Positions 34,103 to 44,651 of a stretch of DNA of 64,000 nt are shown piece after piece. This DNA comes from Opitutia bacterium (GTDB lineage Bacteria > Verrucomicrobiota > Verrucomicrobiae > Opitutales > UBA953). The first letter of the stretch is position 1. Every line of letters starts with the position of its first letter. The stretch is taken from contig SFEJ01000006.1 in NCBI GenBank assembly GCA_004558035.1, positions 1 through 64,000 of the forward strand, given 5' to 3'. The notes under the pieces were generated by a model. It worked only from the letters and a program-made list of their open reading frames with translations. It did not search any database and was not told where the DNA came from. A program made the position numbers and the translations under genes.

Positions 34103-37100
34103 ATGAAAACAGAAAGCCTTTCGAAGCCTCAGATTTTCCGACAGCGCGCGAGCGCGCTCTACGATCCTTCGCAGGAACACGACGCGTGCGGCGTCGGCAT
34201 GGTCGCCGACCTGAACGGGAACGCCAGCCACCGCGTCGTCGAATGCGGCATCACCGTGCTGCGACGCCTGATGCACCGCGGCGCGGCGGGCAGCGACCCC
34301 GAGACCGGCGACGGCGCGGGCCTGCTCCTTTCGATTCCGGACGCGTTCTTCCGCGCCGTGCTTCCCGTGGCGCTCCCGCCGGCGGGCCGCTACGGCGTCG
34401 CGATGCTCTTCGGCGGGAACGGCGCGGACGACGCGATGCGCGCCGTCGTCGAGGAGGAAGGCGGGCGCGTGATTTTCCGCCGCGAAGTGCCCGTCCACCC
34501 GGAATTCATCGGCAAGACCGCGCGCGAGAGCGCCCCGCGCATCTCGCAGCTCTTCATCGACGGGAGCGCGTTCGCCGACCGCGGCACGTTCGAGCGCAAG
34601 CTCTTCGTCATGCGCCGCCGCATCGAAAAGCTCGGGCTCGATCTCTACGTCTGCAGCATGTCGTCGCGCAGCGTCGTCTATAAGGGCCTGCTGCTCGCGA
34701 CGCAGCTCTCGGAATTTTATCCGGACCTGAACGATCCGCGCTTCGTGTCGCGCCTCGCGCTCGTGCACCAGCGCTACAGCACGAACACGTTCCCGACGTG
34801 GAACCTCGCGCACCCGTTCCGCTACCTCGCGCACAACGGCGAAATCAATACGCTGCGCGGCAATCTCAACGCGCTCAAGGCGCGGGAACGCCTGATGGAA
34901 TCGCCGCTCTTCGGCGACGACCTGAAGAAGCTGCTCCCGCTCATCGACGCCGGGCAGAGCGACTCCGCGAGCCTCGACAACATGTTCGAGCTGCTCGTCG
35001 CCGCGGGCCGCCCGATGGAGCACGCGATGCTGATGCTGCTCCCGCAGGCGTGGGGCGCGAAATATTACATGGGCAACGACGTGCGCGGATTCTTCGAATA
35101 CCATTCCGCGCTGATGGAGCCGTGGGACGGCCCCGCCGCCGTGGCGTTCAGCGACGGCGTGAACGCGGGCGCGATTCTCGACCGCAACGGGCTGCGCCCC
35201 GCGCGCTTCACGCTCTGCCGCGACGGGCTTTTCGTGCTCGCGAGCGAAACCGGCGTGCTCGACATTCCGCCCGCGCAGATCGTCTCCAAGGGCAGACTGA
35301 AGCCCGGCGAAATGATCTTCCTCGACCTCGAAAGCCACCGCATCCTGCGCGACGCCGAGCTGAAGAACCGCATCGCGCGCTCCAAGCCCTACCGCCGCTG
35401 GGTCGAGGAAAACCGCCTCTCCGTGCACGGGCTCTTCACGGACATCACCGCGTCCGAGCCCGAAAGCGACCTCGCCGACCGTCAGCGCTTCTTCGGCTAC
35501 ACGCGCGAGGATCTCGACCTCATCATCAAGCCGATGAGCGAAAGCGGCAAGGAGCCGATCGGCTCCATGGGCAACGACGCGGCGCTCGCCGTGCTTTCCT
35601 CCAAGCCGCAGCTGCTCTTCCAGTATTTCAAGCAGCTCTTCGCGCAGGTGACGAACCCGCCGATCGACCCGATCCGCGAAGAGCTCGTCATGAGCCTGAT
35701 GACCTACATCGGCAACAAGGGCAACATTCTCGCGGAAACGCCCGAGCACGCGCGCCTCATCAAGCTGCGCCGGCCGATCCTCACGGACGACGAGCTGCGC
35801 CGCCTCGAACAGGTGGACGACGCCGGCTACGAGGCCGCGGCGATCACGTGCGCGTTCCCGCGCGGCGGCGACGGGAACGCCCTGCGCGCCGCGCTCGCGG
35901 AAATCCGCGAAAAGGCGGTGGCGGCCGTGCGCGGCGGCAAGCGCATCGTCGTGCTTTCCGACCGCGACCTGCCCGCGGGAACGGCGGCGATTCCCTCGCT
36001 ACTGGCGACGTCGGCGGTGAACCGCGCGCTCATCGACGCGGGCCTGCGCCCGGAAATCGGCCTCATCGTGCAGTCCGGCGAAGTGCGCGAGATCATGCAC
36101 TTCGCGCTGCTGCTCGGCTTCGGCGCGACGGCGGTCAATCCCTACCTCGCGCTGCAGACGGTGACGTCGCTCGCGCGCGCCGGCAAAATCGCCTGCGATC
36201 CCGTCACGGCGGCGAGCAATTACATCAACGCCGTGGACAAGGGGCTGCTCAAGATCATGTCCAAGCTCGGCATCTCGACGCTGCGCAGCTACCGCTCCGC
36301 GCAGGCGTTCGAGGCGGTCGGGCTTTCCCGCGCCTTCATCGACGAATTTCTGCCCGGCGTCGCGAGCCGCATCGGCGGCGTCGGCATCGACGAAATCGCG
36401 CGCGAAGCGGACGCCCGCGCCGCCGCGCTCGACGCCGTTCCCGCCGCGGCCGCGAAGCCCAGCGTTCCCGCGCCCCTGCCCGAAGGCGGCCAGTACCGCG
36501 TCGTCCGCGGCGGCGAGACGCACCTGTGGACGCCGCTTTCGATGAAGACCTTCCGCGAAGCCGTTCAGGGCGGCGACTACGCCAAGTTCAAGGAATTTTC
36601 CGCCTTCGTGGACGACCAGTCCGAGCGGCTCTGCACGCTGCGCGGGCTCTTCGAGTTCGCGCCGACGCGCCCGCTCCCGCTCGACGCCGTCGAAAGCGCG
36701 GAATCGATCATGACGCGCTTCGTCTCCGGCGCGATGTCGCTCGGCTCGCTCAGCCCGGAAACGCACCGCACAATCGCGGCCGCGATGAACCGCATCGGCG
36801 CGATGAGCAACTGCGGCGAAGGCGGCGAAAACAGCGACCGCTTCGGCACCGAGCTCAACAGCGCCGTGAAGCAGATCGCGAGCGGCCGCTTCGGCGTGAC
36901 GATCAACTACCTGCGCCACGCGCGCGAGCTCCAGATCAAGATGGCTCAGGGCGCGAAGCCCGGCGAAGGCGGACAGCTGCCCGGGCACAAGGTGGACGAA
37001 TTCATCGCGCAGGTGCGCCACTCGATGCCGCACGTGACGCTGATCTCGCCGCCGCCGCACCACGACATTTATTCGATCGAGGACCTCGCGCAGCTCATCT

Positions 37101-38560
37101 TCGACCTGCGCAACGCGAATCCCGCCGCGCGGATTTCCGTGAAGCTCGTCTCCGAACTCGGCGTGGGCACCGTCGCCGCCGGCGTCGCCAAGGCGCACGC
37201 GGACGTCGTGCTCATCTCCGGTCACGACGGCGGCACGGGCGCCTCGCCGCTCACGAGCATCAAGCACGCCGGGCTCCCGTGGGAACTCGGGCTCGCGGAG
37301 GCGCAGCAGACGCTCGTGCTCAACAAGCTCCGCGGCCGCGTCCGCCTGCAGGTGGACGGGCAGATCAAGACCGGGCGCGACGTCGTCGTCGGCGCGCTGC
37401 TCGGCGCGGAGGAATTCGGCTTCGCGACGATGCTGCTCGCGTGTCTCGGCTGCATCATGGACCGCCGCTGCCACACAAACAAGTGCCCCGTCGGTCTCAC
37501 GACGCAGGACCCGGAACTGCGGAAGAAATTCGCGGGCAAGCCGGAATACATCATCAATTATCTGCGCTTCGTCGCGGAGGAGACGCGGGAACACCTCGCC
37601 GCGCTCGGGCTGCGCAGCCTCGACGAAGCCTGCGGCCGCAGCGACCTGCTGCGCACGAACCGCGCGATCGATTTCTTCAAGGCGGCGAATCTGGATTTCT
37701 CCGCGATCTTCGCTCCCGCGAAGGGCGAGCGCGTGCGCTTCGACGCCGACGCGCCGAAGGAGCCGCTCCGCGCGTTCGACGACCGCGAACTGCTCGGCGC
37801 GCTCAAGCTCGACGGTTCGCGCGAAACGCTTTTCCGCGAAATCTCCAACGTGGACCGCACGGCGGGAACGCGCCTTTCGGGCGAAATCGTCGCGCGCTTC
37901 GGCGAAAAAGGTCTACCCGAAGACACGATCACGGTGAACTTCCGCGGCGTCGCCGGGCAGAGCTTCGGCGCCTTCCTCGCGCCGGGCGTCACGCTGCACC
38001 TGTGCGGCGAGGCGAACGACTTCGTCGGCAAGGGCATTTCCGGCGGCAAGATCGTCGTGCGCGTTCCGCCGGAAGCGGCGTTCGCGGCGGAATCCAACGT
38101 CATCGCCGGGAACGTCATCGGCTACGGCGGCACGTCGGGCAAGATCTTCGTCAACGGGCTCGCGGGCGAGCGTTTCGGCATCCGCAACAGCGGCGCCACG
38201 CTCGTAGCCGAAGGCGTCGGCGACCACGGCTGCGAATACATGACCGGCGGGCGCGTCGTCGTGCTCGGCAAGGTCGGCGTCAACTTCGCCGCGGGCATGA
38301 CGGGCGGGCTCGCCTACGTCTTCGACGAAACGGGCGACTTCGACCTCAGCTGCAACATCGAGAGCGTGGACCTCGAAAGCATCGAGCCGGGAACGGCGGC
38401 GGAAGCCGAGCTGCGCGCGCTCATCGAGGCGCACTACGACGAAACCGGAAGCGCGAAGGCGCGGCGCGTTCTCGAGGACTGGGAAAACTGCCGTCCGAAG
38501 TTCGTCCGCGTCTTCCCCGTGGAATACCGCAACGCCCTCGCGAAAATGCAGAACAAATGA
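34103..38560 (+). CDS. gltB: Glutamate synthase, large subunit
   Basis: This 1,485-residue enzyme transfers the glutamine amide to 2-oxoglutarate. A short propeptide ends before Cys29 (EHDACGVGM), the catalytic nucleophile freed by processing. The GATase type 2 domain includes VHQRYSTNTFPTWNLAHPFR, split as VHQRYSTNTF and PTWNLAHPFR. A central domain, an FMN-binding synthase domain (GEGGENSDRFG, SELGVGTVAAGVAKAHADV, GHDGGTGASPL) and the 3Fe-4S cysteines in CLGCIMDRRCHTNKCPVG (about 1112-1130) follow, then the GXGXG beta-helix end. The small subunit gltD is not next to it, so it is either elsewhere or the enzyme is ferredoxin-dependent. I chose the ATG at 34103 because the upstream in-frame ATG overlaps the promoter-like word. 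Confidence 0.96.
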   Translation: MKTESLSKPQIFRQRASALYDPSQEHDACGVGMVADLNGNASHRVVECGITVLRRLMHRGAAGSDPETGDGAGLLLSIPDAFFRAVLPVALPPAGRYGVAMLFGGNGADDAMRAVVEEEGGRVIFRREVPVHPEFIGKTARESAPRISQLFIDGSAFADRGTFERKLFVMRRRIEKLGLDLYVCSMSSRSVVYKGLLLATQLSEFYPDLNDPRFVSRLALVHQRYSTNTFPTWNLAHPFRYLAHNGEINTLRGNLNALKARERLMESPLFGDDLKKLLPLIDAGQSDSASLDNMFELLVAAGRPMEHAMLMLLPQAWGAKYYMGNDVRGFFEYHSALMEPWDGPAAVAFSDGVNAGAILDRNGLRPARFTLCRDGLFVLASETGVLDIPPAQIVSKGRLKPGEMIFLDLESHRILRDAELKNRIARSKPYRRWVEENRLSVHGLFTDITASEPESDLADRQRFFGYTREDLDLIIKPMSESGKEPIGSMGNDAALAVLSSKPQLLFQYFKQLFAQVTNPPIDPIREELVMSLMTYIGNKGNILAETPEHARLIKLRRPILTDDELRRLEQVDDAGYEAAAITCAFPRGGDGNALRAALAEIREKAVAAVRGGKRIVVLSDRDLPAGTAAIPSLLATSAVNRALIDAGLRPEIGLIVQSGEVREIMHFALLLGFGATAVNPYLALQTVTSLARAGKIACDPVTAASNYINAVDKGLLKIMSKLGISTLRSYRSAQAFEAVGLSRAFIDEFLPGVASRIGGVGIDEIAREADARAAALDAVPAAAAKPSVPAPLPEGGQYRVVRGGETHLWTPLSMKTFREAVQGGDYAKFKEFSAFVDDQSERLCTLRGLFEFAPTRPLPLDAVESAESIMTRFVSGAMSLGSLSPETHRTIAAAMNRIGAMSNCGEGGENSDRFGTELNSAVKQIASGRFGVTINYLRHARELQIKMAQGAKPGEGGQLPGHKVDEFIAQVRHSMPHVTLISPPPHHDIYSIEDLAQLIFDLRNANPAARISVKLVSELGVGTVAAGVAKAHADVVLISGHDGGTGASPLTSIKHAGLPWELGLAEAQQTLVLNKLRGRVRLQVDGQIKTGRDVVVGALLGAEEFGFATMLLACLGCIMDRRCHTNKCPVGLTTQDPELRKKFAGKPEYIINYLRFVAEETREHLAALGLRSLDEACGRSDLLRTNRAIDFFKAANLDFSAIFAPAKGERVRFDADAPKEPLRAFDDRELLGALKLDGSRETLFREISNVDRTAGTRLSGEIVARFGEKGLPEDTITVNFRGVAGQSFGAFLAPGVTLHLCGEANDFVGKGISGGKIVVRVPPEAAFAAESNVIAGNVIGYGGTSGKIFVNGLAGERFGIRNSGATLVAEGVGDHGCEYMTGGRVVVLGKVGVNFAAGMTGGLAYVFDETGDFDLSCNIESVDLESIEPGTAAEAELRALIEAHYDETGSAKARRVLEDWENCRPKFVRVFPVEYRNALAKMQNK

Positions 38561-38561
38561 C

Positions 38562-38793
38562 GGAAAGGAGAAAGTCGAGAAGCGGAGAAGTTTAAAGCGG
38601 CTGCGCCGCTGTGTAGGGTATAAGCTCAGGAGAGCTTAAGGAGCTTAAAAGCTTAACGGAAAATTTTCTTTTCAACTCTTAAACTCTTCAGCTTTTAAGC
38701 TTTCCCTTAAACTCCTCGACGCTAAACCATACGCCTTAAACCATAAACAGCGGCACAGCCACTTTAAACTCCTCGACTTTCCAGTCCTTTCCT
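38562..38793. repeat. Structured inverted element, type B, copy 1
   Basis: About 230 bases between gltB and dapF form a long imperfect inverted repeat: GGAAAGGAGAAAGTCGAG at the left end against CTCGACTTTCCAGTCCTTTC at the right, AGCGGCTGCGCCGCT near the left, and arms of degenerate GCTTAAG/CTTAAGC words around the centre. A 36-base core at 38647-38682 recurs as its exact reverse complement at 63664-63699. No gene is seen. Confidence 0.8.
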
Positions 38794-38825
38794 TAACCTT
38801 CAATCCTCAATCTTTTTCAGTCACC

Positions 38826-39596
38826 ATGCGATTCTTCAAATACACAGGACTCGGGAACGACTTCGTCGTCGTGCGCGCCGAAGACGTTCCCGCGAAGCTC
38901 GACGCCGTCGCGCTCTGCGACCGCCGTTTCGGGATCGGCGCCGACGGCGTCGTGATCGTGCGCCCGCTCGGCGGGAACGCCTACGAAATGCGCATCCTCA
39001 ACTCCGACGGCTCCGTCGCGATGATGTGCGGGAACGCTTCGCGCTGCGTCGCGAAATTCATCCGCGACCGCCTCGGCGGCGCCGGGAACGCGTTCGACCT
39101 GCACACGCTCAGCGGCGTCGTCCGCACCGAAATCCGCGCCGACGGGCTCGTCCGCGTGGACATGGGCAAGGCGCGCGACTTTCTCGGCGGTATCTCGCTG
39201 CGGACGGACGGACGCGAGTTTTCCGCCGAAACCGTCTCGATGGGCAACCCGCACGCCGTGATCTTCACGGACGACATGGGCGCCGTGCCGCTCGAAAAAT
39301 GGGGCGCCGCGCTCGAGCACGACGCGCAGTTCCCCGACCGCTGCAACATCGAATTCGCGCAGGCGCTCTCGCGCGAAAAAATCCGCATGCGCGTGTGGGA
39401 ACGCGGCTGCGGCGTCACCGCCGCCTGCGGCACGGGCAGCTGCGCGACCTTCGTCGCCGCGCAGAAGCGCGGGCTCGTCGGCGCGGGCGCGGAAATCGTC
39501 CTCGACGGCGGTTCGCTCTTCATCGAGCGGGAAAGCGCCGACGCCTCCGTCTTCATGACGGGCGCCGCGCGCGAAGTCTTCCTCGGCGAAATCTGA
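38826..39596 (+). CDS. dapF: Diaminopimelate epimerase
   Basis: This 256-residue enzyme interconverts LL- and meso-diaminopimelate for lysine and peptidoglycan synthesis. The two catalytic cysteines are Cys68 in MMCGNASRC (CGNGxR is the usual motif, so one glycine is replaced by alanine) and Cys201 in AACGTGSCA. The N-terminus has YTGLGNDFVV. dapL begins 32 bases downstream on the same strand, so the two last DAP-forming steps are together. Confidence 0.96.
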   Translation: MRFFKYTGLGNDFVVVRAEDVPAKLDAVALCDRRFGIGADGVVIVRPLGGNAYEMRILNSDGSVAMMCGNASRCVAKFIRDRLGGAGNAFDLHTLSGVVRTEIRADGLVRVDMGKARDFLGGISLRTDGREFSAETVSMGNPHAVIFTDDMGAVPLEKWGAALEHDAQFPDRCNIEFAQALSREKIRMRVWERGCGVTAACGTGSCATFVAAQKRGLVGAGAEIVLDGGSLFIERESADASVFMTGAAREVFLGEI

Positions 39597-39628
39597 AAGT
39601 CGTTTCTTTAAGCCTTAACCTTTTTTCC

Positions 39629-40843
39629 ATGAACGAAAAAATCCTCAATCCGTATTATTCCCGGCTCCCGGAGAGCTATCTTTTCTCGACGATCGCGGCG
39701 CGCATCGCGCAGTACCGCGACACGCATCCGAGCGCGCGCATCATCCGCCTCGGCATCGGCGACGTCACGCGGCCGCTCGTTCCCGCCGTCGTCGAGGCGA
39801 TGCACGCCGCCACCGACGAAATGGCGAAGAAGGCGAGCTTCCGCGGCTACGGGCCCGAACAGGGCTACGCCTTCCTGCGCGAAGCCGTCGTGCGCGGCGA
39901 ATACGCGTCGCGCAACGTGGACGTCAGCCCCGACGAAGTCTTCATCAGCGACGGCTCCAAGTGCGACGTCGCGAACTTCCAGGAACTCTTTTCCTCCGAC
40001 TGCCGCGTCGCGATTCCCGATCCCGTCTATCCCGTCTATCTCGACAGCAACGTCATGGCGGGACGCAGCGGGAACGTCGCTCCCGACGGGCATTTCGACG
40101 GCGTCGTCTATCTCGCCGCCGACGCGGACAACGACTTCCAGCCGAGCGTGCCCGACGTTCCCGCGGAAATCATCTACCTGTGCAGCCCGAACAATCCGAC
40201 GGGAACGGTGCTCACGCGCGCGACGCTGGAAAAATTCGTCGAATACGCGCTGGCGCACGGCTCCGTGATTCTCTTCGACGCGGCGTATTCCGCCTACATC
40301 CGCGACGAAGGGCTGCCGCATTCGATCTACGAAATTCCCGGCGCGAAGAAATGCGCGGTCGAGTTCCGCAGCTTCTCCAAGACCGCCGGCTTCACGGGCG
40401 TGCGCTGCGCGTGCACGGTCGTGCCGCACGAAATGCCGGAGCTCCACGCGATGTGGCTGCGCCGCCAGACGACGAAGTTCAACGGCGTGAACTACATCGT
40501 GCAGCGCGGCGCCGAAGCCGTCTATTCCGAAGCCGGCAACCGGCAGATCCGCGAAGTCGTCGCCGGCTACATGGCGAACGCCGCGAAGATCCGCGCCAAG
40601 CTCGCCGAATGCGGACACACGGTTTACGGCGGCGAACACGCGCCCTACATCTGGTGGAAGCTCGCGGGAGGCGAAAAATCGTTCGATTTCTTCGACCGCC
40701 TTTTGGAGACCTGCGAAGTCGTCGGCACGCCGGGCAGCGGATTCGGCCCGCGCGGCGAAGGCTATTTCCGCCTCACCGCCTTCGGCGACCCGGAAGAAAC
40801 GGAGCTCGCCCTGCTCCGCATCGCCGCCAAGCTCTCCCGCTGA
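39629..40843 (+). CDS. dapL: LL-diaminopimelate aminotransferase DapL
   Basis: This 404-residue PLP enzyme converts tetrahydrodipicolinate directly to LL-DAP, the short lysine route found in Chlamydiae, Verrucomicrobia, plants and some others. The N-terminus INPYYSRLPESYLFSTIA-like (LNPYYSRLPESYLF), GIGDVTRPL, SDGSKCD, CSPNNPTG and the PLP lysine in SFSKTAGFTG (Lys251) are all present. It supports the taxonomic guess for the window and complements dapF upstream. Confidence 0.96.
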   Translation: MNEKILNPYYSRLPESYLFSTIAARIAQYRDTHPSARIIRLGIGDVTRPLVPAVVEAMHAATDEMAKKASFRGYGPEQGYAFLREAVVRGEYASRNVDVSPDEVFISDGSKCDVANFQELFSSDCRVAIPDPVYPVYLDSNVMAGRSGNVAPDGHFDGVVYLAADADNDFQPSVPDVPAEIIYLCSPNNPTGTVLTRATLEKFVEYALAHGSVILFDAAYSAYIRDEGLPHSIYEIPGAKKCAVEFRSFSKTAGFTGVRCACTVVPHEMPELHAMWLRRQTTKFNGVNYIVQRGAEAVYSEAGNRQIREVVAGYMANAAKIRAKLAECGHTVYGGEHAPYIWWKLAGGEKSFDFFDRLLETCEVVGTPGSGFGPRGEGYFRLTAFGDPEETELALLRIAAKLSR

Positions 40844-40920
40844 CGCGTTTCCGACCGCAGAGAAACGGGACTCCGCGGGAACGAAAAGGAGGGCGGCCGC
40901 CCCGGTCGCTCTCCGAAATC

Positions 40921-42792
40921 TTACACGCACGCGCTCGTCGACATACTTCCCGCGCCTCCGAAGAATCGAATACCGAATGTCCGGATTCCCAGCACATACG
41001 CCCCGACGTTCAGCGTCGCGCTCTTGAACGCAGGCCTCTCTCTGTTTCTCCGTTCCTCTGTGTTGACTGCCCGCCGCCGCGTTTCCGCGCGCGCACGCCG
41101 CGTCCCTTCCGCCGCACGGCTGTAAAAGCGTTCCCGCTCCGGGGAAACCCCGTTCCCGCGTTCCCGCGCCTCCGCGCTCCACGTCCCGAGACGCTTCCCC
41201 GCCAACGCGCTTTCAACGAGCCGGCGCATTCCCGCCTTCGCATCCATGCCCGCAATCGCCCTCACGTCCAAGTCCTCCGAAGCCGAGCCGCCCAACGCGC
41301 GCACGAACCGCCGCCAAAGCCGACCGAACCACGCCCTCACCTTCACGAGCCACGAGACGCCCGCCTCGCCCAAGACGCGGGAACGAATCAGGTCTTCGTT
41401 GTCCGCCGCGATCAGGTGCGCGAAAACTTCGTCTTCCCACGCCGCGCTCCCTTCCGCCACGTCCGGATAGGCGTCCCGAATCGCCGCCTTCACTTCCTCC
41501 GGCGCCCCCGCCGCATACTCGCGCATCTTCGCGTAGAGCTCCGGAGCGTTCCCGCGAGCCCAGTCGAACGTCGCGTGCCCCAAAATCTCGTGCAGAGCCG
41601 TGTCCATTCTCGCCCCCGCTCGCAGCACCACGCGCTTCGTCTTCGGCTCATACCACCCGTAAACCTTGCCCGACACGTCGCGAAGCTCCTTGGATGAACC
41701 GATTTCCTGCTCATCTCCGAAAATCCTCTGGAACGGAACGCGGACGTTTTTGGGGTTGACTTCGCCCATGAGCTCGCGCATCTTGACCTTAACCGACGTT
41801 GTAGAGGAAGCTTCCGCTTCCGAACGACCCTGACGGGTAATTCCCGTGGACAGGGCAACGTCGGCGATTTTAAATACGCTCTGCTGCTTGAAGGAACCTT
41901 CTCCGGGTCCGTTTGAAGTCAGACGGTCAATCTTGATTTCGCACCGATAAATCGCCTCGCCGATTCTCACCGGAACGGCATAAACGAATTGCCCGAGAAC
42001 GTCTTTGTGCTTCTCCTGGCCGTCGCCTTCCACATAATCGAAGTAGCGGCTTCCGGAAACCACACGCGTCAAATCGTTCAGAACGGAGCGATGAAGATTC
42101 CTTTTCTTTAACGCGCTCTCAATCCCAGTTCGCGTGAACTGCACGATTCTGCCGTCAGACCTAATTTCGACCTCGCTTCCGATAAGCGGCTTTAGGATTT
42201 CGTTTTTAATCCTCGAAGTGTCTTTTTGTTCATCTGAATTAAGCGGCGAATCGATGTTCACGACCTCGATTTCCGCTTCGCCGTCGTATTCGCTTCCCGC
42301 AAACGCGTTCCCGCCTTTCGCCTCGCGAAGCCGCGCCTCGAAAGCCGCGTCGTCCAAAACCTCCACGTTCACGCCCTCGATGAAGCCGCTCAGCGCGTCC
42401 GCAACCCTGCGCCCGTCCTCCGCCGAAAGCTCGCGCGCCTTGTCCGCTCCCGCGTTCCCGCGCGAAAAATAAACGAAGCCGCGCTCTTCCTTGTTCCGCC
42501 TCTGCGCCTCTTCCGCCTCGCTCGCCTTGATTTTCTCGACGACCTCCGCGTGCGCCTTCTCAAGCGTCCGGATGCGCTCCTCCTTCTCCTTCGGGAACGG
42601 AGCGAACTTCCGCGCCTTCAGCTCCTTCAACGAAGCCTCCTCTTCCGGAATCGCCGCCTTCAGTGCGTCACGATTCCTCCGAAGCTGGTCGAGAACGCCG
42701 AAAACGCGCTGAAGAGCCCCGATAGGAGCCCCGTAGCGCTCCCGCCCCGAATAGATGGAATCCGAAATTCCGACGGCTCTCGGAAAATCCGC
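40921..42792 (-). pseudogene. Remnant of a phage/ICE polyvalent protein with LPD3-like domain and zincin motif
   Basis: The frame is open from a stop at 42793-42795 to a stop at 40921, but the upstream part has no ATG; a TTG at 42630 is the first plausible start. Residues before it (QRVFGVLDQLRRNRDALKAA type) and after are coiled-coil. A segment with NLHRSVLNDLTRVV, YFDYVEGDGQEKHKDVLGQF and YRCEIKIDRL resembles a large polyvalent protein-associated domain (LPD3-like). It is followed by an HExxH metallopeptidase motif, ALHEILGHATFDWA. Such modules come from the middle of very long phage or integrative-element proteins, so this is probably a 5'-truncated fragment. The C-terminal end reads through a dispersed intergenic repeat (41040-41067), suggesting the 3' end is also replaced. 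The centre is AT-richer and lacks uptake-like words. Confidence 0.6.
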
Positions 42793-42826
42793 TCATGCGG
42801 CGCGGTCGCCGCGCGGCAGAAAGCCG

Positions 42827-44581
42827 TCACACGTCCGGGCTTTCGGCAATGCGCGCGCTTTCGCGTTCCCGCAGAATCGCCTCCGCACGCTCGATCGCGG
42901 ACTGCATGTCGCGGCAGATGTTTTCCGCGCCGACTTCGAGGTCGGAATGCTCGATCGCCTTTTTCGGCTGCGGGTGCAGCCCGGCGATGACGAGCGCGGT
43001 GCCGTCAGCCTTCATGTCCAGATGCGTTTCCGCGATGGCGTGGATGCCCGTCGCGTCGATGGAGATGAGGTTGCTCAGGTCGAGAATGAACACCTTGGGC
43101 TTGCGGCCGACGCGCTTGAAGTTTTCGCGGAACTGATCGACCGCGCCGAAAAAGAGCGAGCCGAAGACCTCGAAGACCTCGACGTCGTCGGGCAGCTTTT
43201 CGCGCCACGCCGCGAGCGTGCCGTGCGGGTCGAACTCGTTTTCGCCCAGCTGCCTGCGCGAGAACACGTGGAATTCCGCCGTCTCCGATTCGCGCTTCAG
43301 GAACAGGAACGCCGAAAGCACGACGCCGACCTCAATCGCGACGGAAAGATCGACGAAGACCGTGAGAAAAAACGTCAGCAGCAGCACGATGATGTCGCTC
43401 TTCGGCGAGGTGCGCAGCAGCCCGTAGAACGAGCGCCAGCCGCTCATCGTGTAGGAGACGAGCACGAGCACCGCGCCCAGCGCGCACATCGGCACGTAGA
43501 CGATGAACTGCCCGAGGCAGAGCAGAATCGCGAGCAGCACGCCCGCGTGAACGAGCGCGGAAATCGGCGTGCGGCCGCCGTTCTTGATGTTCGCCGCCGT
43601 GCGCGCGATCGCGCCCGTCGCGGGAATCCCGCCGAAAAGCGGCGAAAGAATGTTGCCGATGCCCTGCGCGACGAGCTCCGCGTTCGGGCGGTGGCGGCGC
43701 CCCGTCATGCCGTCGGCGACGACCGCCGAAAGCAGCGATTCGATCGAGCCCAGGAGCGCGATCAGAAACGCGGGAGCGATCAGCTCGCGCATCTTTTCAA
43801 AATTCAGATCGGCGAAGATGCTGAAGTCCGGCGTCGGGACGCCCGACGGGAACGGCTTGTCCGAGAAGAATTTGCTGCCGATGGTGACGACGCCGTCCGG
43901 GTTTTCCGCTCCCGCGCCCCAGCCGAGCCCGAGCACCGCAAGCGTCGCCGCCACGATGACGAAAAGCGCCCCCGGAATCTTCGACGTGAAGCGCGGCCAG
44001 ATGAACACCGCCGCCGTCGCGACCGCGGAGACGATCACCGTGCGCCAGTTCGCCGTGTCGAAATACAGCAGATAGAGCGACCACTTGCCGACGAAGTCGC
44101 CCGGCACCTTCAGCCCCTTCGGGAACGTCAGCCCGAACAGGTCAGGAATCTGCGTCGAAAAAATCGTCACCGCGATGCCCGCCGTGAAGCCGACGATGAC
44201 CGGATAGGAAATGAACTTGAGCAGCGCGCCCATCTTCGCCAGCCCCATGGCGACGAGGATCACGCCCGCCATCACCGTCGCGAACGCGAGCCCGCTCAGC
44301 CCGTACTGCGCCACGATCGCGTAGATGATCGGGATGAACGCGCCCGTCGGCCCGCAGACTTGCGTGCGGCTGCCGCCGAAAATCGCGATCGCGAAGCCCG
44401 CGACGATCGCCGTGTAGAGCCCCTTTTCGGGAGCGACGCCCGAGGCGACGGCGAACGCGATCGCCAGCGGCAGCGCGATGACGCCGACGATGACGCCGGC
44501 GATGAGGTCGGACTTGAAATCCTTTTTCCCGTAGCCTTCCTGCAATACGGTCAGCAGTTTCGGTTTCAGATCGGAACGCAT
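42827..44581 (-). CDS. SulP-family anion transporter with STAS domain
   Basis: This 584-residue inner-membrane protein has about 12-14 transmembrane segments of the SulP/SLC26 family (sulfate, bicarbonate or other anions). It has DLIAGVIVGVIALPLAIAFA, the GPTGAF signature and the SxxAxxxG-like NELVAQGIGN region (NAELVAQGIGNILSPLFGG). The C-terminal cytoplasmic STAS domain (about 450-560) includes VFILDLSNLISIDATGIHAI. The ion cannot be decided. Sulfate would fit the nearby cysE and the flavoprotein at 14692; bicarbonate would fit carAB. Confidence 0.93.
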   Translation of the reverse strand: MRSDLKPKLLTVLQEGYGKKDFKSDLIAGVIVGVIALPLAIAFAVASGVAPEKGLYTAIVAGFAIAIFGGSRTQVCGPTGAFIPIIYAIVAQYGLSGLAFATVMAGVILVAMGLAKMGALLKFISYPVIVGFTAGIAVTIFSTQIPDLFGLTFPKGLKVPGDFVGKWSLYLLYFDTANWRTVIVSAVATAAVFIWPRFTSKIPGALFVIVAATLAVLGLGWGAGAENPDGVVTIGSKFFSDKPFPSGVPTPDFSIFADLNFEKMRELIAPAFLIALLGSIESLLSAVVADGMTGRRHRPNAELVAQGIGNILSPLFGGIPATGAIARTAANIKNGGRTPISALVHAGVLLAILLCLGQFIVYVPMCALGAVLVLVSYTMSGWRSFYGLLRTSPKSDIIVLLLTFFLTVFVDLSVAIEVGVVLSAFLFLKRESETAEFHVFSRRQLGENEFDPHGTLAAWREKLPDDVEVFEVFGSLFFGAVDQFRENFKRVGRKPKVFILDLSNLISIDATGIHAIAETHLDMKADGTALVIAGLHPQPKKAIEHSDLEVGAENICRDMQSAIERAEAILRERESARIAESPDV

Positions 44582-44651
44582 GGTGAAGATGAAAAAATGA
44601 GGCGCGGATTTTACGCCTTCACCCCGCCCTTTTCAATAATCTTCCCGCGCG

